DNA from: Akkermansiaceae bacterium
GTDB lineage: Bacteria > Verrucomicrobiota > Verrucomicrobiia > Verrucomicrobiales > Akkermansiaceae
DNA: 42,606 nt
Assembly: GCA_026421245.1 (NCBI GenBank)
Contig: JAPKDJ010000030.1
Coordinates: 1 to 42,606 of the forward strand
Direction: 5' to 3'
The notes below the pieces were generated by a model. The model was not told where the DNA came from. It made no database searches and worked only from the letters and a program-made list of their open reading frames with translations. Shown one piece after another: positions 16,254-24,542 of the stretch; within the stretch, counting starts at the first letter, position 1; each line of letters begins with the position of its first letter. The translations under genes and the position numbers were made by a program.

Positions 16254-16799
16254 TTATTCCAATTCAAGTCGATATCGCGGAATGGAAGAATCGACTTCTT
16301 TGGCATAGCGATCGATTCCACCCTCTACGCCGTAGGTTTCGGTTAGGCCATGTCCTCGGAACCAGGCGCATTGATCGAGGACGTTGCGGCCCTGATGATC
16401 GATGATGATCGTTTTCCGTTCCTGATTTTTGTCCGCAAAGAGAGAATTCTGAAGTTCTTGTGTCATGAACCGGGCTCCCGGCAAGGCGACGGATTCGTAT
16501 TCTTCCCGCGTGCGGGCATCAAGGAGGGTGAATGACTCATTGCCTTCGATAAGGGTTTTGAGTTCCGGCGGGGAAATGAGCATTTTGCGGTCATGCTCCT
16601 GACTCTCAATGAGACATTTCAGAGCGTCTTTGATATTGATCTCATGCTTTTCACAAACGTCTTCCAAAGAATCCTCTAGTTCATAGGAGCAGGATTGACA
16701 GCCGCCGATGTGGAAGGCGGAGAAGAGGGCACGCCTAGCGCCGGGATAGTGCTCGAGAAGGCTCTTCATTGACAAATCTGCGGTGATCTCGTCTGGCAT
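16254..16799 (-). CDS. Rhodanese-like domain protein with N-terminal CxxC domain, probably non-catalytic
   Basis: A 181-residue protein from the ATG at 16799. The N-terminal ~70 residues (LLEHYPGARRALFSAFHIGG, CQSCSYELEDSLEDV) resemble the small CxxC redox-disulfide domain (DUF1858-like). The C-terminal half is a rhodanese fold: ESFTLLDARTREEYESVALPGARFM, ending ETYGVEGGIDRY. The loop that normally reads CxxGxR with the catalytic cysteine is DHQGRNVLDQC, with Asp/His where Cys is expected, so sulfur transfer by the usual mechanism is unlikely. It is divergent from pssA, with 95 bp between starts. The frame extends upstream to 16901 but would overlap pssA. Confidence 0.75.
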   Translation of the reverse strand: MPDEITADLSMKSLLEHYPGARRALFSAFHIGGCQSCSYELEDSLEDVCEKHEINIKDALKCLIESQEHDRKMLISPPELKTLIEGNESFTLLDARTREEYESVALPGARFMTQELQNSLFADKNQERKTIIIDHQGRNVLDQCAWFRGHGLTETYGVEGGIDRYAKEVDSSIPRYRLELE

Positions 16800-16894
16800 G
16801 AGCTTAAGATGACAGAGATTGAAGCCGGGGAAAGAGGGGAGTTGGGACTTTCCAAGCGAAAGGTCATTTGAGAGGCTTACGATCCTCGAAGGCC

Positions 16895-17692
16895 ATGTCA
16901 CAAGATCCTGAAGAACCTAAAATCTATCTCCTGCCGAATCTAATGACGGCAGGGAATCTCCTCTGTGGATTTCTTGCGATCCTTACGATCTTCAAAGGGA
17001 TGCAAGTTGAAGATTTGCTTGCGGCAAAGCCTTATTATCAACAGGCCTTGTTGTATATTTTTGGCTCGTGCCTTTTTGATCTCCTAGACGGACGTCTCGC
17101 GAGGCTGGGGGGGAAGGAGTCGCCGTTTGGACAGGAATTCGATTCGCTTGCCGATATGGTTTCGTTTGGACTTGCTCCTGCAATGCTGGTCTCCAGCGCC
17201 GTTCTCTCTGATTTCCAACTTCCCGAGTCTTTTGACCCTTCCGGGAAACGGGAAGGGGGCGTGACTTGGGCTTTTGCCTTTATCTACCTCCTCTGCGGGG
17301 GGATCAGATTGGCTCGATTCAATTGTCTTGCGTGGATCGGTTCAACGAGCGGTGACTTTCGTGGGATCCCGATTCCGATGGCTGCGGGATTTGTCGCTTC
17401 TTTGACCTTCATCATGATTAACTTCGCGGAAAACGGCCGATCACTTGGATGGTGGTCTTACGTTCTTGCTGCGATGATTTTGGGAATCTCACTATTGATG
17501 GTGAGCAATGTCAGGTATCCAAGTTTTAAAAAAATCGACCTCAAGACAAAGGCGAACGTTTGGACTTTGTTGGGATTTGCGCTCGTGCTTGGATTAATTG
17601 TGAAATTCACAGTGTATGCGCCAACCGTGATTTTTGTGGTTTACCTTGTCCTGCCTATCTTTAGGCGGAAGACCAAGGTGGTGGAAAGTTAA
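16895..17692 (+). CDS. pssA: CDP-diacylglycerol--serine O-phosphatidyltransferase
   Basis: An integral membrane enzyme making phosphatidylserine, the precursor of phosphatidylethanolamine, from CDP-diacylglycerol and serine. The 265-residue protein has the CDP-alcohol phosphotransferase motif DG-x2-AR-x8-G-x3-D-x3-D, seen as LDGRLARLGGKESPFGQEFD followed by SLAD (about residues 64-87), plus the conserved N-terminal LPNLMTAGNLLCGFLA and RLARFN in a later helix. About seven hydrophobic helices follow family topology. The start is the ATG at 16895, just ahead of the conserved N-terminus; an in-frame start at 16868 would overlap the divergent promoter region. The neighbouring downstream genes also concern the envelope. 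Confidence 0.9.
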   Translation: MSQDPEEPKIYLLPNLMTAGNLLCGFLAILTIFKGMQVEDLLAAKPYYQQALLYIFGSCLFDLLDGRLARLGGKESPFGQEFDSLADMVSFGLAPAMLVSSAVLSDFQLPESFDPSGKREGGVTWAFAFIYLLCGGIRLARFNCLAWIGSTSGDFRGIPIPMAAGFVASLTFIMINFAENGRSLGWWSYVLAAMILGISLLMVSNVRYPSFKKIDLKTKANVWTLLGFALVLGLIVKFTVYAPTVIFVVYLVLPIFRRKTKVVES

Positions 17693-17768
17693 GGAGTTCG
17701 TATAGTCAAGTTAGTTTAAAAACTTTATTGACCTTTTCCCAGGATGGAAGTAGAAGCCCCTCAGTTTG

Positions 17769-18572
17769 ATGATGAGGGTTTTTCAACACCAGAGTTTGGT
17801 GGCAAGTCTAGTCGCCTTTGTTTTCGCGTGCGGGCTCTCGATGGGCGCGACTCATCAGGTGAAGGATTCTGAGACGTTTTATTCAATTTCCCGGATGTAC
17901 AGTGTTTCGGTCAATAACTTGATGTCGAGCAACGGCTTCAAAGACCCAACGACATTGAAGGTCGGGCAGAAGCTGACGATCCCCCCAAAGGGGTTAAAGG
18001 TACCGTCCAAGGTGACCCGGACGTATCGTCCGGCACCCAAGTCGCTTCGAGTCATTGTTGATGCCGGACATGGTGGCCGTGACCGGGGTGCCAGCTGGGG
18101 AGGAGTCCGGGAGTCGGATCTCAATCTCAGGGTGGCCCGGCGTGTGGAGGTCAGTCTTAAGGCGAAAGGATACCCTGTTACCATGATTCGGCGAAGTGAT
18201 GTCTTCGTGAGCCTTACCGGGCGGGCGAAGATTGCGAACAAGTATCGGAATGCCATTTATGTCAGTATTCACTTTAACGCCACAGAGAATACCGGAGTGC
18301 GTGGAGCGGAAACCTTCTATGTGGGTAAAAAGGGAAGTTATCTCGCCAAGTCGATTCAGAATGAGTTGGTCAGCAATCTCAAGGTGAGGAACCGCGGATA
18401 TCAATATCGACGCTATTCTGTTCTTCGTTATACCGCTTGTCCTGCCGTCCTTGTGGAGTGCGGTTTCATCAGCAACTCCTATGAGCGTTCCCGTTGTAAG
18501 ACCTCAAGCTATCAAGCGGCGGCGGCCAAATCGATCGTGGCAGGGATTGAGCGCTACGATCGTGCCTACTAA
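17769..18572 (+). CDS. N-acetylmuramoyl-L-alanine amidase with LysM domain (Amidase_3)
   Basis: A 267-residue exported peptidoglycan hydrolase that cleaves the bond between MurNAc and L-Ala. It has a signal peptide (LVASLVAFVFACGLSMGA), one LysM domain binding glycan (HQVKDSETFYSISRMYSVSV, ending KVGQKLTIPPKG) and an Amidase_3 catalytic domain. The zinc-site residues are visible as VIVDAGHGGRDRGA (His), then E in GGVRESDLNLRVARRV, then SIHFNA (His) and VLVECGFISN (catalytic Glu). Two tandem ATGs at 17769 and 17772 are both possible starts. The basic region RNRGYQYRRYSVLR near the active site may fit the anionic substrate. It lies 76 bp after pssA. Confidence 0.92.
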   Translation: MMRVFQHQSLVASLVAFVFACGLSMGATHQVKDSETFYSISRMYSVSVNNLMSSNGFKDPTTLKVGQKLTIPPKGLKVPSKVTRTYRPAPKSLRVIVDAGHGGRDRGASWGGVRESDLNLRVARRVEVSLKAKGYPVTMIRRSDVFVSLTGRAKIANKYRNAIYVSIHFNATENTGVRGAETFYVGKKGSYLAKSIQNELVSNLKVRNRGYQYRRYSVLRYTACPAVLVECGFISNSYERSRCKTSSYQAAAAKSIVAGIERYDRAY

Positions 18573-18627
18573 TTCTTTTTAGCGGTTCATCTCTGGTTCA
18601 GTTGAATTCTGCTACGTTTCGTATCAG

Positions 18628-19359
18628 ATGAAAGCCAAGGCAACATTACTCGCCGGTGCAGCATTCGCTGTGTGGACTCTTGGAGGAATTTGCTCAGCCC
18701 TTGCCCAAGGCCCCCCTCCCGGTGGTGGCCCCCCTCCAGGTGGCGGCGGAGGCCCTCCAGGTGGCGGCGGACGCCCCCCCGGTGGTCCCGGCCGACCTCA
18801 AGGTGGTGGTCTCCACGATCTTGGAAAGGCCGCCGATCGCTTCCAAGCATGGAAAACGGCCAAGCTCGAAGGTGCGGAATCATTTTCAAAATACCAGGAG
18901 GAGGTCCGCGAGGGCTACCAGAAGCTCCTTGAGAAGATCGAAAAAGCGACGGTCGAGGATAGACTTGATGGCACCGAAGCCCGCAAATTTCTCATGAATG
19001 CGCTGAAGATCACCGAAGGTGGGGTTCAGGGAGGCGGATCGATTGAGGAACAGATCAAGGCTCTGGAGACTTTGGTCGATTCAGCACTCACGGACTCGGT
19101 CAATGCCGAGACTCTTACTCCTGCGCTGAATAAGCTCCAGTGGATGATTGGCGAGACATTGATCTACGGCTCCAAATCAGGAGAACTCAGCAAGGCCAAG
19201 GTGTCCTCCATCAATAGAAAGCTCATGGCTCTGGAGGAGAAGGAGGCCAAGTATAAGGAAGACAACAAGCTCACCGATCTGGAGCGGAAGAGGCTCGATG
19301 AAGGGGCTTCCAAGATTTGGGAGCTGATTGTGAAGGGATTGAAGGGGAGAAACGACTAA
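18628..19359 (+). CDS. Exported protein with Pro/Gly-rich linker and helical domain
   Basis: A 243-residue protein: signal peptide (MKAKATLLAGAAFAVWTLGG, cleavage near ALA-QG), then about 35 residues made almost entirely of Pro and Gly in short PPGGG-type repeats (about 28-62), then a long charged helical domain (FQAWKTAKLEGAESFSKYQE and on to the end). The linker is encoded by a GC-rich repetitive stretch at 18708-18812. I recognise no family for the helical part. The tract would act as a flexible spacer through peptidoglycan or away from the membrane. It follows the amidase by 55 bp, which suggests an envelope role. Confidence 0.72.
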   Translation: MKAKATLLAGAAFAVWTLGGICSALAQGPPPGGGPPPGGGGGPPGGGGRPPGGPGRPQGGGLHDLGKAADRFQAWKTAKLEGAESFSKYQEEVREGYQKLLEKIEKATVEDRLDGTEARKFLMNALKITEGGVQGGGSIEEQIKALETLVDSALTDSVNAETLTPALNKLQWMIGETLIYGSKSGELSKAKVSSINRKLMALEEKEAKYKEDNKLTDLERKRLDEGASKIWELIVKGLKGRND

Positions 19360-19424
19360 TGGGGTCGCGTCTTGTCACCGCTATCAGGGTTTGCCTCTGG
19401 TGGCGGCCGCGCTAAAGTAAGGGT

Positions 19425-21050
19425 ATGTCCAGCCGGAGACGTCGTAATGCCAACGCACGCCAGACCCAGAAAAAGAAGCCATTGAAGTGGCTTCTTTTTG
19501 GAGGTCTGGCTTTTTTCGTTCTGATTGTTGTCGGGATGATCTTGGGCTACAACGCCGTTCGCAGCTACCTCCGGAGCGATGATTTTCGCGTGATGCTGGG
19601 GAGTCAGGCCGGAGGCTTATTGGACGGAGAGGCTGAGTTTCTTCCGTTTGAGTGGGATGGCTGGAATGTTTCAACCGATGAGTTTTCGTTTCAGGGCGAA
19701 GAAGGGCTTCGAAAGCTCAATGCGCGTGGCATTGACGCCGAGATTGATGTTGGGGCTGTTTGGGGAGGAATCTATAGAATCGAGGCGGTTCGCCTCCGGG
19801 AGGTAGCATTGATCGGTGATTTCCGGAAGAAGCCTATCGAGGAGGTGAATGAGCCAGACGTCATTCCAGTCGACAGTGGAAGCGCAGGTTCGGACGGGTC
19901 ACCCAGTTTTTGGAATCGCTTCCTTCCTGATACCCTAGAAATCACCGGAGTTGATGTTGCCAACGTGAATGGTAGGGCTATGACCGACGATGGGATTTGG
20001 ACGTGGGAAAATTCGACGGTGAGGATCCGGCCGGGGACAACCAAGGAAGTTTATGATGTTGAGTTGACGGGAGGGGATCTCACGACACCACTTTCGTTGG
20101 TTGACCGCCTTTCGTTGCGTTCGGCAAAAGGCCGGTATTCGGGGGATCATTTTTATCTTCTTTCGTCGGAGTTTGATGTTTTGGAAAACTCGCATGTGAC
20201 AATGGAAGGTGATTTTGGCTTGGAGAGCCGAGCCTGGAATCTCCACGGTGAGGTCAGGGGCGCGCGCGTGGAGGAACTCATCGCGGAGGATTGGAAACAG
20301 CGTCTCATGGGGCCGCTGGAACTGGATTTTGAGGTGACGGGGCGCCCGGACTTCGACGCTAAAATTAAAGGGGATATCCAGGTGAATAATGGAGTTTTGA
20401 CTGCGCTTCCAATTCTGGATCGTATTGCAGCCTATTCGAATACAGCCCGATTCCGCCGTCTGGCTTTGTCTGAGGCCACGCTTGAGTTTGAGAAGGTCGG
20501 TTCCAGTCTGGAGTTGAATAATATTGTTCTAGCCAGCGAAGGATTGGTGAGACTTGAGGGTTCGATGCGTCTTGATGGCGACGTCATCAAAAAGGGGGAC
20601 TTCCGTGTCGGTATTACTCCGGGGACGCTGGCACACCTTCCAGGAGCGGAGACGATAGTTTTTCAGCGTGGAGATCTGGGGTTGCTTTGGTCTCCATTGA
20701 AGATCAGCGGGACTCTTGATTCCCCTCAAGAGGATCTGAGCGATCGGCTCATCGCAGCTGCCGGTGAGCGGATGTTTGAGCTGGTGCCTGAAACCGGTTA
20801 TTACGCTCTGAAATATGGTGGTGAGGTCATTGGTGAATCAACCAAAGCGATTCTCGAAAACCAAGGTGTCATCTTGGGGGTGGGAGAAGCTCTGATTAAT
20901 CAGGCGAACAAGGTGGTCGAAAGCAGGACCGGTGTGAATCCGGGGGGAGTGATCCAAGATCCTTTGAAGGTCATTGAAGAGGGAACCGGAGCTATCAAAA
21001 AAGGAGTGGGGACACTTTTCGATCTTTTCGGGCGACCAATCCCAAAGTAG
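19425..21050 (+). CDS. AsmA-like membrane-anchored protein
   Basis: A 541-residue protein with a strongly basic N-terminus (SRRRRNANARQTQKKK), one membrane helix (WLLFGGLAFFVLIVVGMILG, about 22-41) and a long beta-rich periplasmic body. It has AsmA-type features: repeated VRLREVALIGDF- and DTLEITGVDVANVNG-like strands early, then a C-terminal AsmA_2-like section (NNGVLTALPILDRIAAYSNT, LSEATLEFEKVGSSLELNNI, LEGSMRLDGDVIKKGDF). AsmA/TamB-like proteins bridge the inner and outer membrane and are linked to lipid transport and outer-membrane assembly. It is shorter than typical AsmA (about 600 residues). Its position after pssA, amidase and another envelope protein fits such a role. Confidence 0.7.
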   Translation: MSSRRRRNANARQTQKKKPLKWLLFGGLAFFVLIVVGMILGYNAVRSYLRSDDFRVMLGSQAGGLLDGEAEFLPFEWDGWNVSTDEFSFQGEEGLRKLNARGIDAEIDVGAVWGGIYRIEAVRLREVALIGDFRKKPIEEVNEPDVIPVDSGSAGSDGSPSFWNRFLPDTLEITGVDVANVNGRAMTDDGIWTWENSTVRIRPGTTKEVYDVELTGGDLTTPLSLVDRLSLRSAKGRYSGDHFYLLSSEFDVLENSHVTMEGDFGLESRAWNLHGEVRGARVEELIAEDWKQRLMGPLELDFEVTGRPDFDAKIKGDIQVNNGVLTALPILDRIAAYSNTARFRRLALSEATLEFEKVGSSLELNNIVLASEGLVRLEGSMRLDGDVIKKGDFRVGITPGTLAHLPGAETIVFQRGDLGLLWSPLKISGTLDSPQEDLSDRLIAAAGERMFELVPETGYYALKYGGEVIGESTKAILENQGVILGVGEALINQANKVVESRTGVNPGGVIQDPLKVIEEGTGAIKKGVGTLFDLFGRPIPK

Positions 21051-21068
21051 CGGTATGTTGCCAACTCC

Positions 21069-21539
21069 ATGAAGGTGCATTCATTGAACCATAAACAGTG
21101 GCTTCCGATCCCGGTTCAGGAAGCGTGGGCATTCTTTTCGAGCCCTCGTAATCTGGAAGAGATGATGCCGTCTTCGATGGGGTTCAAGATCGTTTCGCTG
21201 CCATCGGAGTCGCTCTATGAAGGGGAGATCATCGAGTATTCGGTGAAGGTTTTTCCGGGAGTGTGGATTCCCTGGATTTCGGAAGTCAAGGCGTTGAAAG
21301 AGGGGGAGAGCTTTGTCGATGACCAGATTTCTGGCCCCTTTAAATTCTGGCATCACCGACATTCGTTTGAGGAGAAGGATGGAGGCACCTTGGTAAAGGA
21401 CCTCATTCATTATTCGGTGGGCTTTGGCCCTCTTGGGGAAATTGCGCGACAGCTTGTGGTGAAGAATCAACTCGAGGAGATGTTTGGGCATCGTCGCGTG
21501 ACCCTTGACGCGAAATTTAAAAAAGCTACTCCAGCTTGA
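21069..21539 (+). CDS. SRPBCC-family (START-like) protein
   Basis: A 156-residue protein with the helix-grip pattern of the SRPBCC superfamily: WLPIPVQEAWAFFSSPRNLE at the N-terminus, SMGFKIVSLP, IIEYSVKVFPGVWIPWISEV, and a closing strand-helix KDLIHYSVGFGPLGEIARQL. This group is often annotated as a cyclase-like or cell-division-inhibitor-like protein and usually binds a hydrophobic ligand. There is no signal peptide, so it is cytoplasmic. It begins 18 bp after the AsmA-like gene and probably shares its mRNA. Its 3' end overlaps the convergent cytochrome c peroxidase gene by 14 bp. Confidence 0.82.
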   Translation: MKVHSLNHKQWLPIPVQEAWAFFSSPRNLEEMMPSSMGFKIVSLPSESLYEGEIIEYSVKVFPGVWIPWISEVKALKEGESFVDDQISGPFKFWHHRHSFEEKDGGTLVKDLIHYSVGFGPLGEIARQLVVKNQLEEMFGHRRVTLDAKFKKATPA

Positions 21540-22554
21540 ACTTGGGGTCGGTGAGGGTTTTGAGGAAGGCGACGAGGGCAGCTTGATCCTCTTTCGAAAG
21601 GCCAAGTCCTCCCGCTTTGAGTTTGGGATCGAGAGTCGGGCTTTTGTAAAGAGGTGAATTGTAGTGCTTCACCACATCCTCAAGCTTTGGGAGGCGGCCA
21701 TCGTGCATGTAGGGTTCGGTGATGGCGATATTGCGCAGGCTTGGAGTGACAAACTTTAATTTATCTTTCTCCTTACCGGTCACTTTGAAGACTCCGAAGT
21801 CATTCAGATCATCGACAAGTGAGAGCCCGTTGTTCCGGAACTCAAAGTCGCTGAAATGGGGGCCGCCGTGACATTCAAAGCACCCTGCTCCACCTTTTTG
21901 ATGGGGAGTGAAAAACAGAGAGCGCCCTCGTTTTTCATGCTTGGTGGGAGTGGCCTTCTGAGCGACGACTCGGTCGTATTTTGAATCATGGCTGACGATG
22001 GTGAGGAGAAAGTTCTCGAGTGCGAGACCCAGTTTTTCTTTGGTGATCGGACCGGGGCCGTAGGCCTTTTTGAAATCTTGCCGGTAGGATTCTCGTTGAT
22101 TCAACCGGTAAATGACACGATCAAGGTTGGCTGCCATTTCGAGATGGTCCTGAATGGGTTCAAGAACTTGTTCCCGAAGTGTCTTGGCCCGTCCGTCCCA
22201 GAAGAAGCGATCTTTCCAGGCCAGATTGAAGAGAGGCATCGAGTTCCGTTTTCCAAGTCGTCCCTCGAATCCACGGGAGAGATCGACATCATCACTGAAG
22301 GCAAATTCGATCACGTGGCAGGCCGCGCAGGAAACGGTGCCATCAATGGAGAGTATGGTGTCGTGGAAGAGCGTATCACCAAGCGCGATTCGTTCCTTGC
22401 TGAGCGCGTTGTCGGCCGGTAGCGGTGGTTTTGGAAATCCTTTTGGTGTTTTGAAAGGAACTGGTGTTGAACCGGCTGGAGGCTCGTTTTCTCCATACAG
22501 GCAGGTCAGTCCGACTGCGATACCGGTAACCAAGAGTAATATCTTTCTTTGCAC
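21526..22554 (-). CDS. Di-haem cytochrome c peroxidase / MauG-family protein
   Basis: A 342-residue exported c-type cytochrome reducing hydrogen peroxide, or acting as a MauG-like oxidase. Two haem c sites are visible: CAACH (C76, C79, H80) and CFECH (C225, C228, H229). Family landmarks are present: LGDTLFHDTILSIDGTVSCA, FNLAWKDRFFWDGRAKTLRE, LALENFLLTIVS, SLRNIAITEPYMHDGRLPKL and the C-terminal LSKEDQAALVAFLKTL. The signal peptide follows the GTG at 22554 (QRKILLLVTGIAVGL); another GTG at 22572 would add six residues. It is divergent from the NHL protein gene and convergent with the SRPBCC gene. Confidence 0.9.
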   Translation of the reverse strand: MQRKILLLVTGIAVGLTCLYGENEPPAGSTPVPFKTPKGFPKPPLPADNALSKERIALGDTLFHDTILSIDGTVSCAACHVIEFAFSDDVDLSRGFEGRLGKRNSMPLFNLAWKDRFFWDGRAKTLREQVLEPIQDHLEMAANLDRVIYRLNQRESYRQDFKKAYGPGPITKEKLGLALENFLLTIVSHDSKYDRVVAQKATPTKHEKRGRSLFFTPHQKGGAGCFECHGGPHFSDFEFRNNGLSLVDDLNDFGVFKVTGKEKDKLKFVTPSLRNIAITEPYMHDGRLPKLEDVVKHYNSPLYKSPTLDPKLKAGGLGLSKEDQAALVAFLKTLTDPKFKLE

Positions 22555-22649
22555 GCAATACCCATACCACACCTTTTCGGGTGTTTTTGCTCAAATGACG
22601 GGCTTTTTTTTCTTTTCGCTAGCCGCCTGTCAGACAGCATGAGAGCGAA

Positions 22650-23669
22650 ATGAAACTTCCAATTCTCCCTTCAGCGGTCATGCTCTTAATCGTTCCTTTG
22701 TTTGCTCATGAAGGCCACGATCACACCGAGGGTGTGGGCGCCATCATCACCACTGCGACTGTCACGGGATCCGAAGGCCTCAAGTATGTCACGGCTCCGG
22801 GCTGGGGAGTTCCTTCCAACGGCAAAAACATAGGCTCTCTTCACGGAGACCTCGCGCTCGACAAGGCCGGCAATGTTTATGCCGCAACCAATGGTGGCCC
22901 CGGAATTGTGGTTTTTGACCGATTTGGGAACTACACCAAGTCCCTCAAGAAGGGCTTGGCTGGAATGCATTCTCTCACCACGGTGACCGAAGGAGAGCAA
23001 CAATTTATCTGGGGTTCCCAGGTGCAGCAGAAACGAGCCGTGAAATTTGACCTTGAGGGCAATGTTCTCGCGACACTTCCGAACGAAAAAACGGGAGAGC
23101 TGGAAGGGGGAATGGGTGGTCTGACCGAGCTTTTGGTTGCACCCGACGGCCACATCTTTTTCTTCATGGGCTATGGGTCCAAGAAAATTCATAAGCTCAA
23201 GCCCGACGGAACCTTGGTGAAAACCTATGGCGGCAAGGGAACCGGAAAAGATCAATTCACCTCCTGTCACGGTGCCGCGATTGATCTCCGATACGATGAA
23301 CCGCGTATTTTGGTCTGCGACCGTGATGGCCGCCGCATGATGCATCTCACCATGGATCTCACTTGGATTGGAATTTACGGAAAAACTCCGATGCGCCGCC
23401 CGGCTGATGTTGACATACAGGGCGATTATGCCGCGGTTGCTGAGATCGAAGGACGCGTCATTCTCATGGATAAGGAAGGCAAGGTCGTCTCGTCGCTTTG
23501 CGACAATCCCAATCAGAAACAGTGGGCTACCAACGGGGTGCCTGCCGAACAACTTCATGACAATGCCTTCTCCGCTCCCCACGGCATCAAGTGGGGGCCG
23601 CAGGGTCAGATTTATGTGACTGAGTATTCCCAAGTCGGCCGTCTCATCGCGCTCTACCCCAAAAAATAA
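22650..23669 (+). CDS. Exported NHL-type beta-propeller protein
   Basis: A 339-residue protein with a signal peptide (MKLPILPSAVMLLIVPLFA) followed by a His-rich start (HEGHDH) that could bind metal. The rest is a six-bladed propeller with NHL-like strands: GDLALDKAGNVYAATNGGPG, GGLTELLVAPDGHIFFFMGY, HKLKPDGTLVKTYGGKGTGK, RILVCDRDGRRMMHLTM, then APHGIKWGPQGQIYVTEYS. There are no catalytic residues I can point to, and relatives range from peptidyl-glycine lyases to scaffold proteins. The next gene begins 15 bp downstream, suggesting an operon with the MBL-fold hydrolase and the dehydrogenase. Confidence 0.78.
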   Translation: MKLPILPSAVMLLIVPLFAHEGHDHTEGVGAIITTATVTGSEGLKYVTAPGWGVPSNGKNIGSLHGDLALDKAGNVYAATNGGPGIVVFDRFGNYTKSLKKGLAGMHSLTTVTEGEQQFIWGSQVQQKRAVKFDLEGNVLATLPNEKTGELEGGMGGLTELLVAPDGHIFFFMGYGSKKIHKLKPDGTLVKTYGGKGTGKDQFTSCHGAAIDLRYDEPRILVCDRDGRRMMHLTMDLTWIGIYGKTPMRRPADVDIQGDYAAVAEIEGRVILMDKEGKVVSSLCDNPNQKQWATNGVPAEQLHDNAFSAPHGIKWGPQGQIYVTEYSQVGRLIALYPKK

Positions 23670-23684
23670 CGACTTCTCAAAACC

Positions 23685-24527
23685 ATGATCGAACTTGAAG
23701 ATTTTTTTGAAGACGTTATCGGAAAAACTCTCCGTGGGACGGGGATGGCTGATGGAGTCCTGTCGTTTCTAACCAACGTTGAAACCGACACCATCGCCAA
23801 GCTGAAGGACGGAGAATTTGATGAAGCAGCCGTTCGTGCGATTGCTCCTTCCCTTGGACTGGATGCCGACACACTCGTTGAACTCGCCAATCGATCCTGG
23901 CGTCCCGACCTGGTTGAGCTCGAGGGGCTTCGGCAGTTCAATACCGTCTTCGATCCTGATCCGGATGATATGATGACGGTGAATTCCTACCTTATCTGGG
24001 ATACCCAGACTAAGGAAGCGGCCCTCTTTGATACCGGGGCCGATGCGGATACCGCGCTTACAGCAGTGAAAGAGCTTGGGCTTGAGTTGAAAACCCTCTT
24101 CATCACTCACTCGCACATCGATCACATCATCGACCGGGAGAAAGTTGTGGCAGCTCATCCCGGGGTTCGCGTTCTTGTGAACGGGAAGGAGCCTGTGGCA
24201 GGCGCCGAGCGTTTTGCGGCAGGGGATACTTTTTCTATCGGCACCCTGCGGGTCACAACCCGCCTGACCTGGGGGCACTCACCGGCCGGCACTACCTACG
24301 TCGTGAATGGTCTCAGCCGCCCAGTGGCCGTCGTGGGCGATGCCATTTTTGCCCAATCAATGGGTGGGGGAGTGATTTCTTTTAAAGACGCTCTTGCTAC
24401 CAACCGCTCGGAGATCTTCACTCTGGAAGACCAAACAATCATCTGTCCGGGCCACGGCCCCATGACTTCAGTGGGCGAGGAAAAAGCCCACAATCCTTTC
24501 TTTCCCGAATTCAAATCATCAAATTAA
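23685..24527 (+). CDS. Metallo-beta-lactamase-fold hydrolase
   Basis: A 280-residue cytoplasmic protein. The C-terminal ~190 residues are a glyoxalase-II-like MBL domain: NSYLIWDTQTKEAALFDTGA, the zinc motif HSHIDH in TLFITHSHIDHI, TRLTWGHSPAGTTYVV (His), VAVVGDAIFAQ (bridging Asp) and ICPGHGPMTSV (His). All ligands for a dinuclear metal centre are present. The N-terminal ~85 residues (LEDFFEDVIGKTLRGTGMAD and on) are an extra helical domain not found in glyoxalase II, so the substrate may differ. It lies 15 bp after the propeller gene and 15 bp before the dehydrogenase gene. Confidence 0.85.
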   Translation: MIELEDFFEDVIGKTLRGTGMADGVLSFLTNVETDTIAKLKDGEFDEAAVRAIAPSLGLDADTLVELANRSWRPDLVELEGLRQFNTVFDPDPDDMMTVNSYLIWDTQTKEAALFDTGADADTALTAVKELGLELKTLFITHSHIDHIIDREKVVAAHPGVRVLVNGKEPVAGAERFAAGDTFSIGTLRVTTRLTWGHSPAGTTYVVNGLSRPVAVVGDAIFAQSMGGGVISFKDALATNRSEIFTLEDQTIICPGHGPMTSVGEEKAHNPFFPEFKSSN

Positions 24528-24542
24528 CCACTGCCTAATATT

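Noticed and set aside
18708..18812. GC-rich short repeats as a CRISPR or VNTR element
   Set aside because: They encode an in-frame Pro/Gly linker of the exported protein, with no spacers and no flanking cas genes.
22573..22649. ACACC/GGTGT hairpin with T-run in the divergent gap before the NHL gene
   Set aside because: The stem is only 5 bp and lies where promoters, not terminators, are expected.
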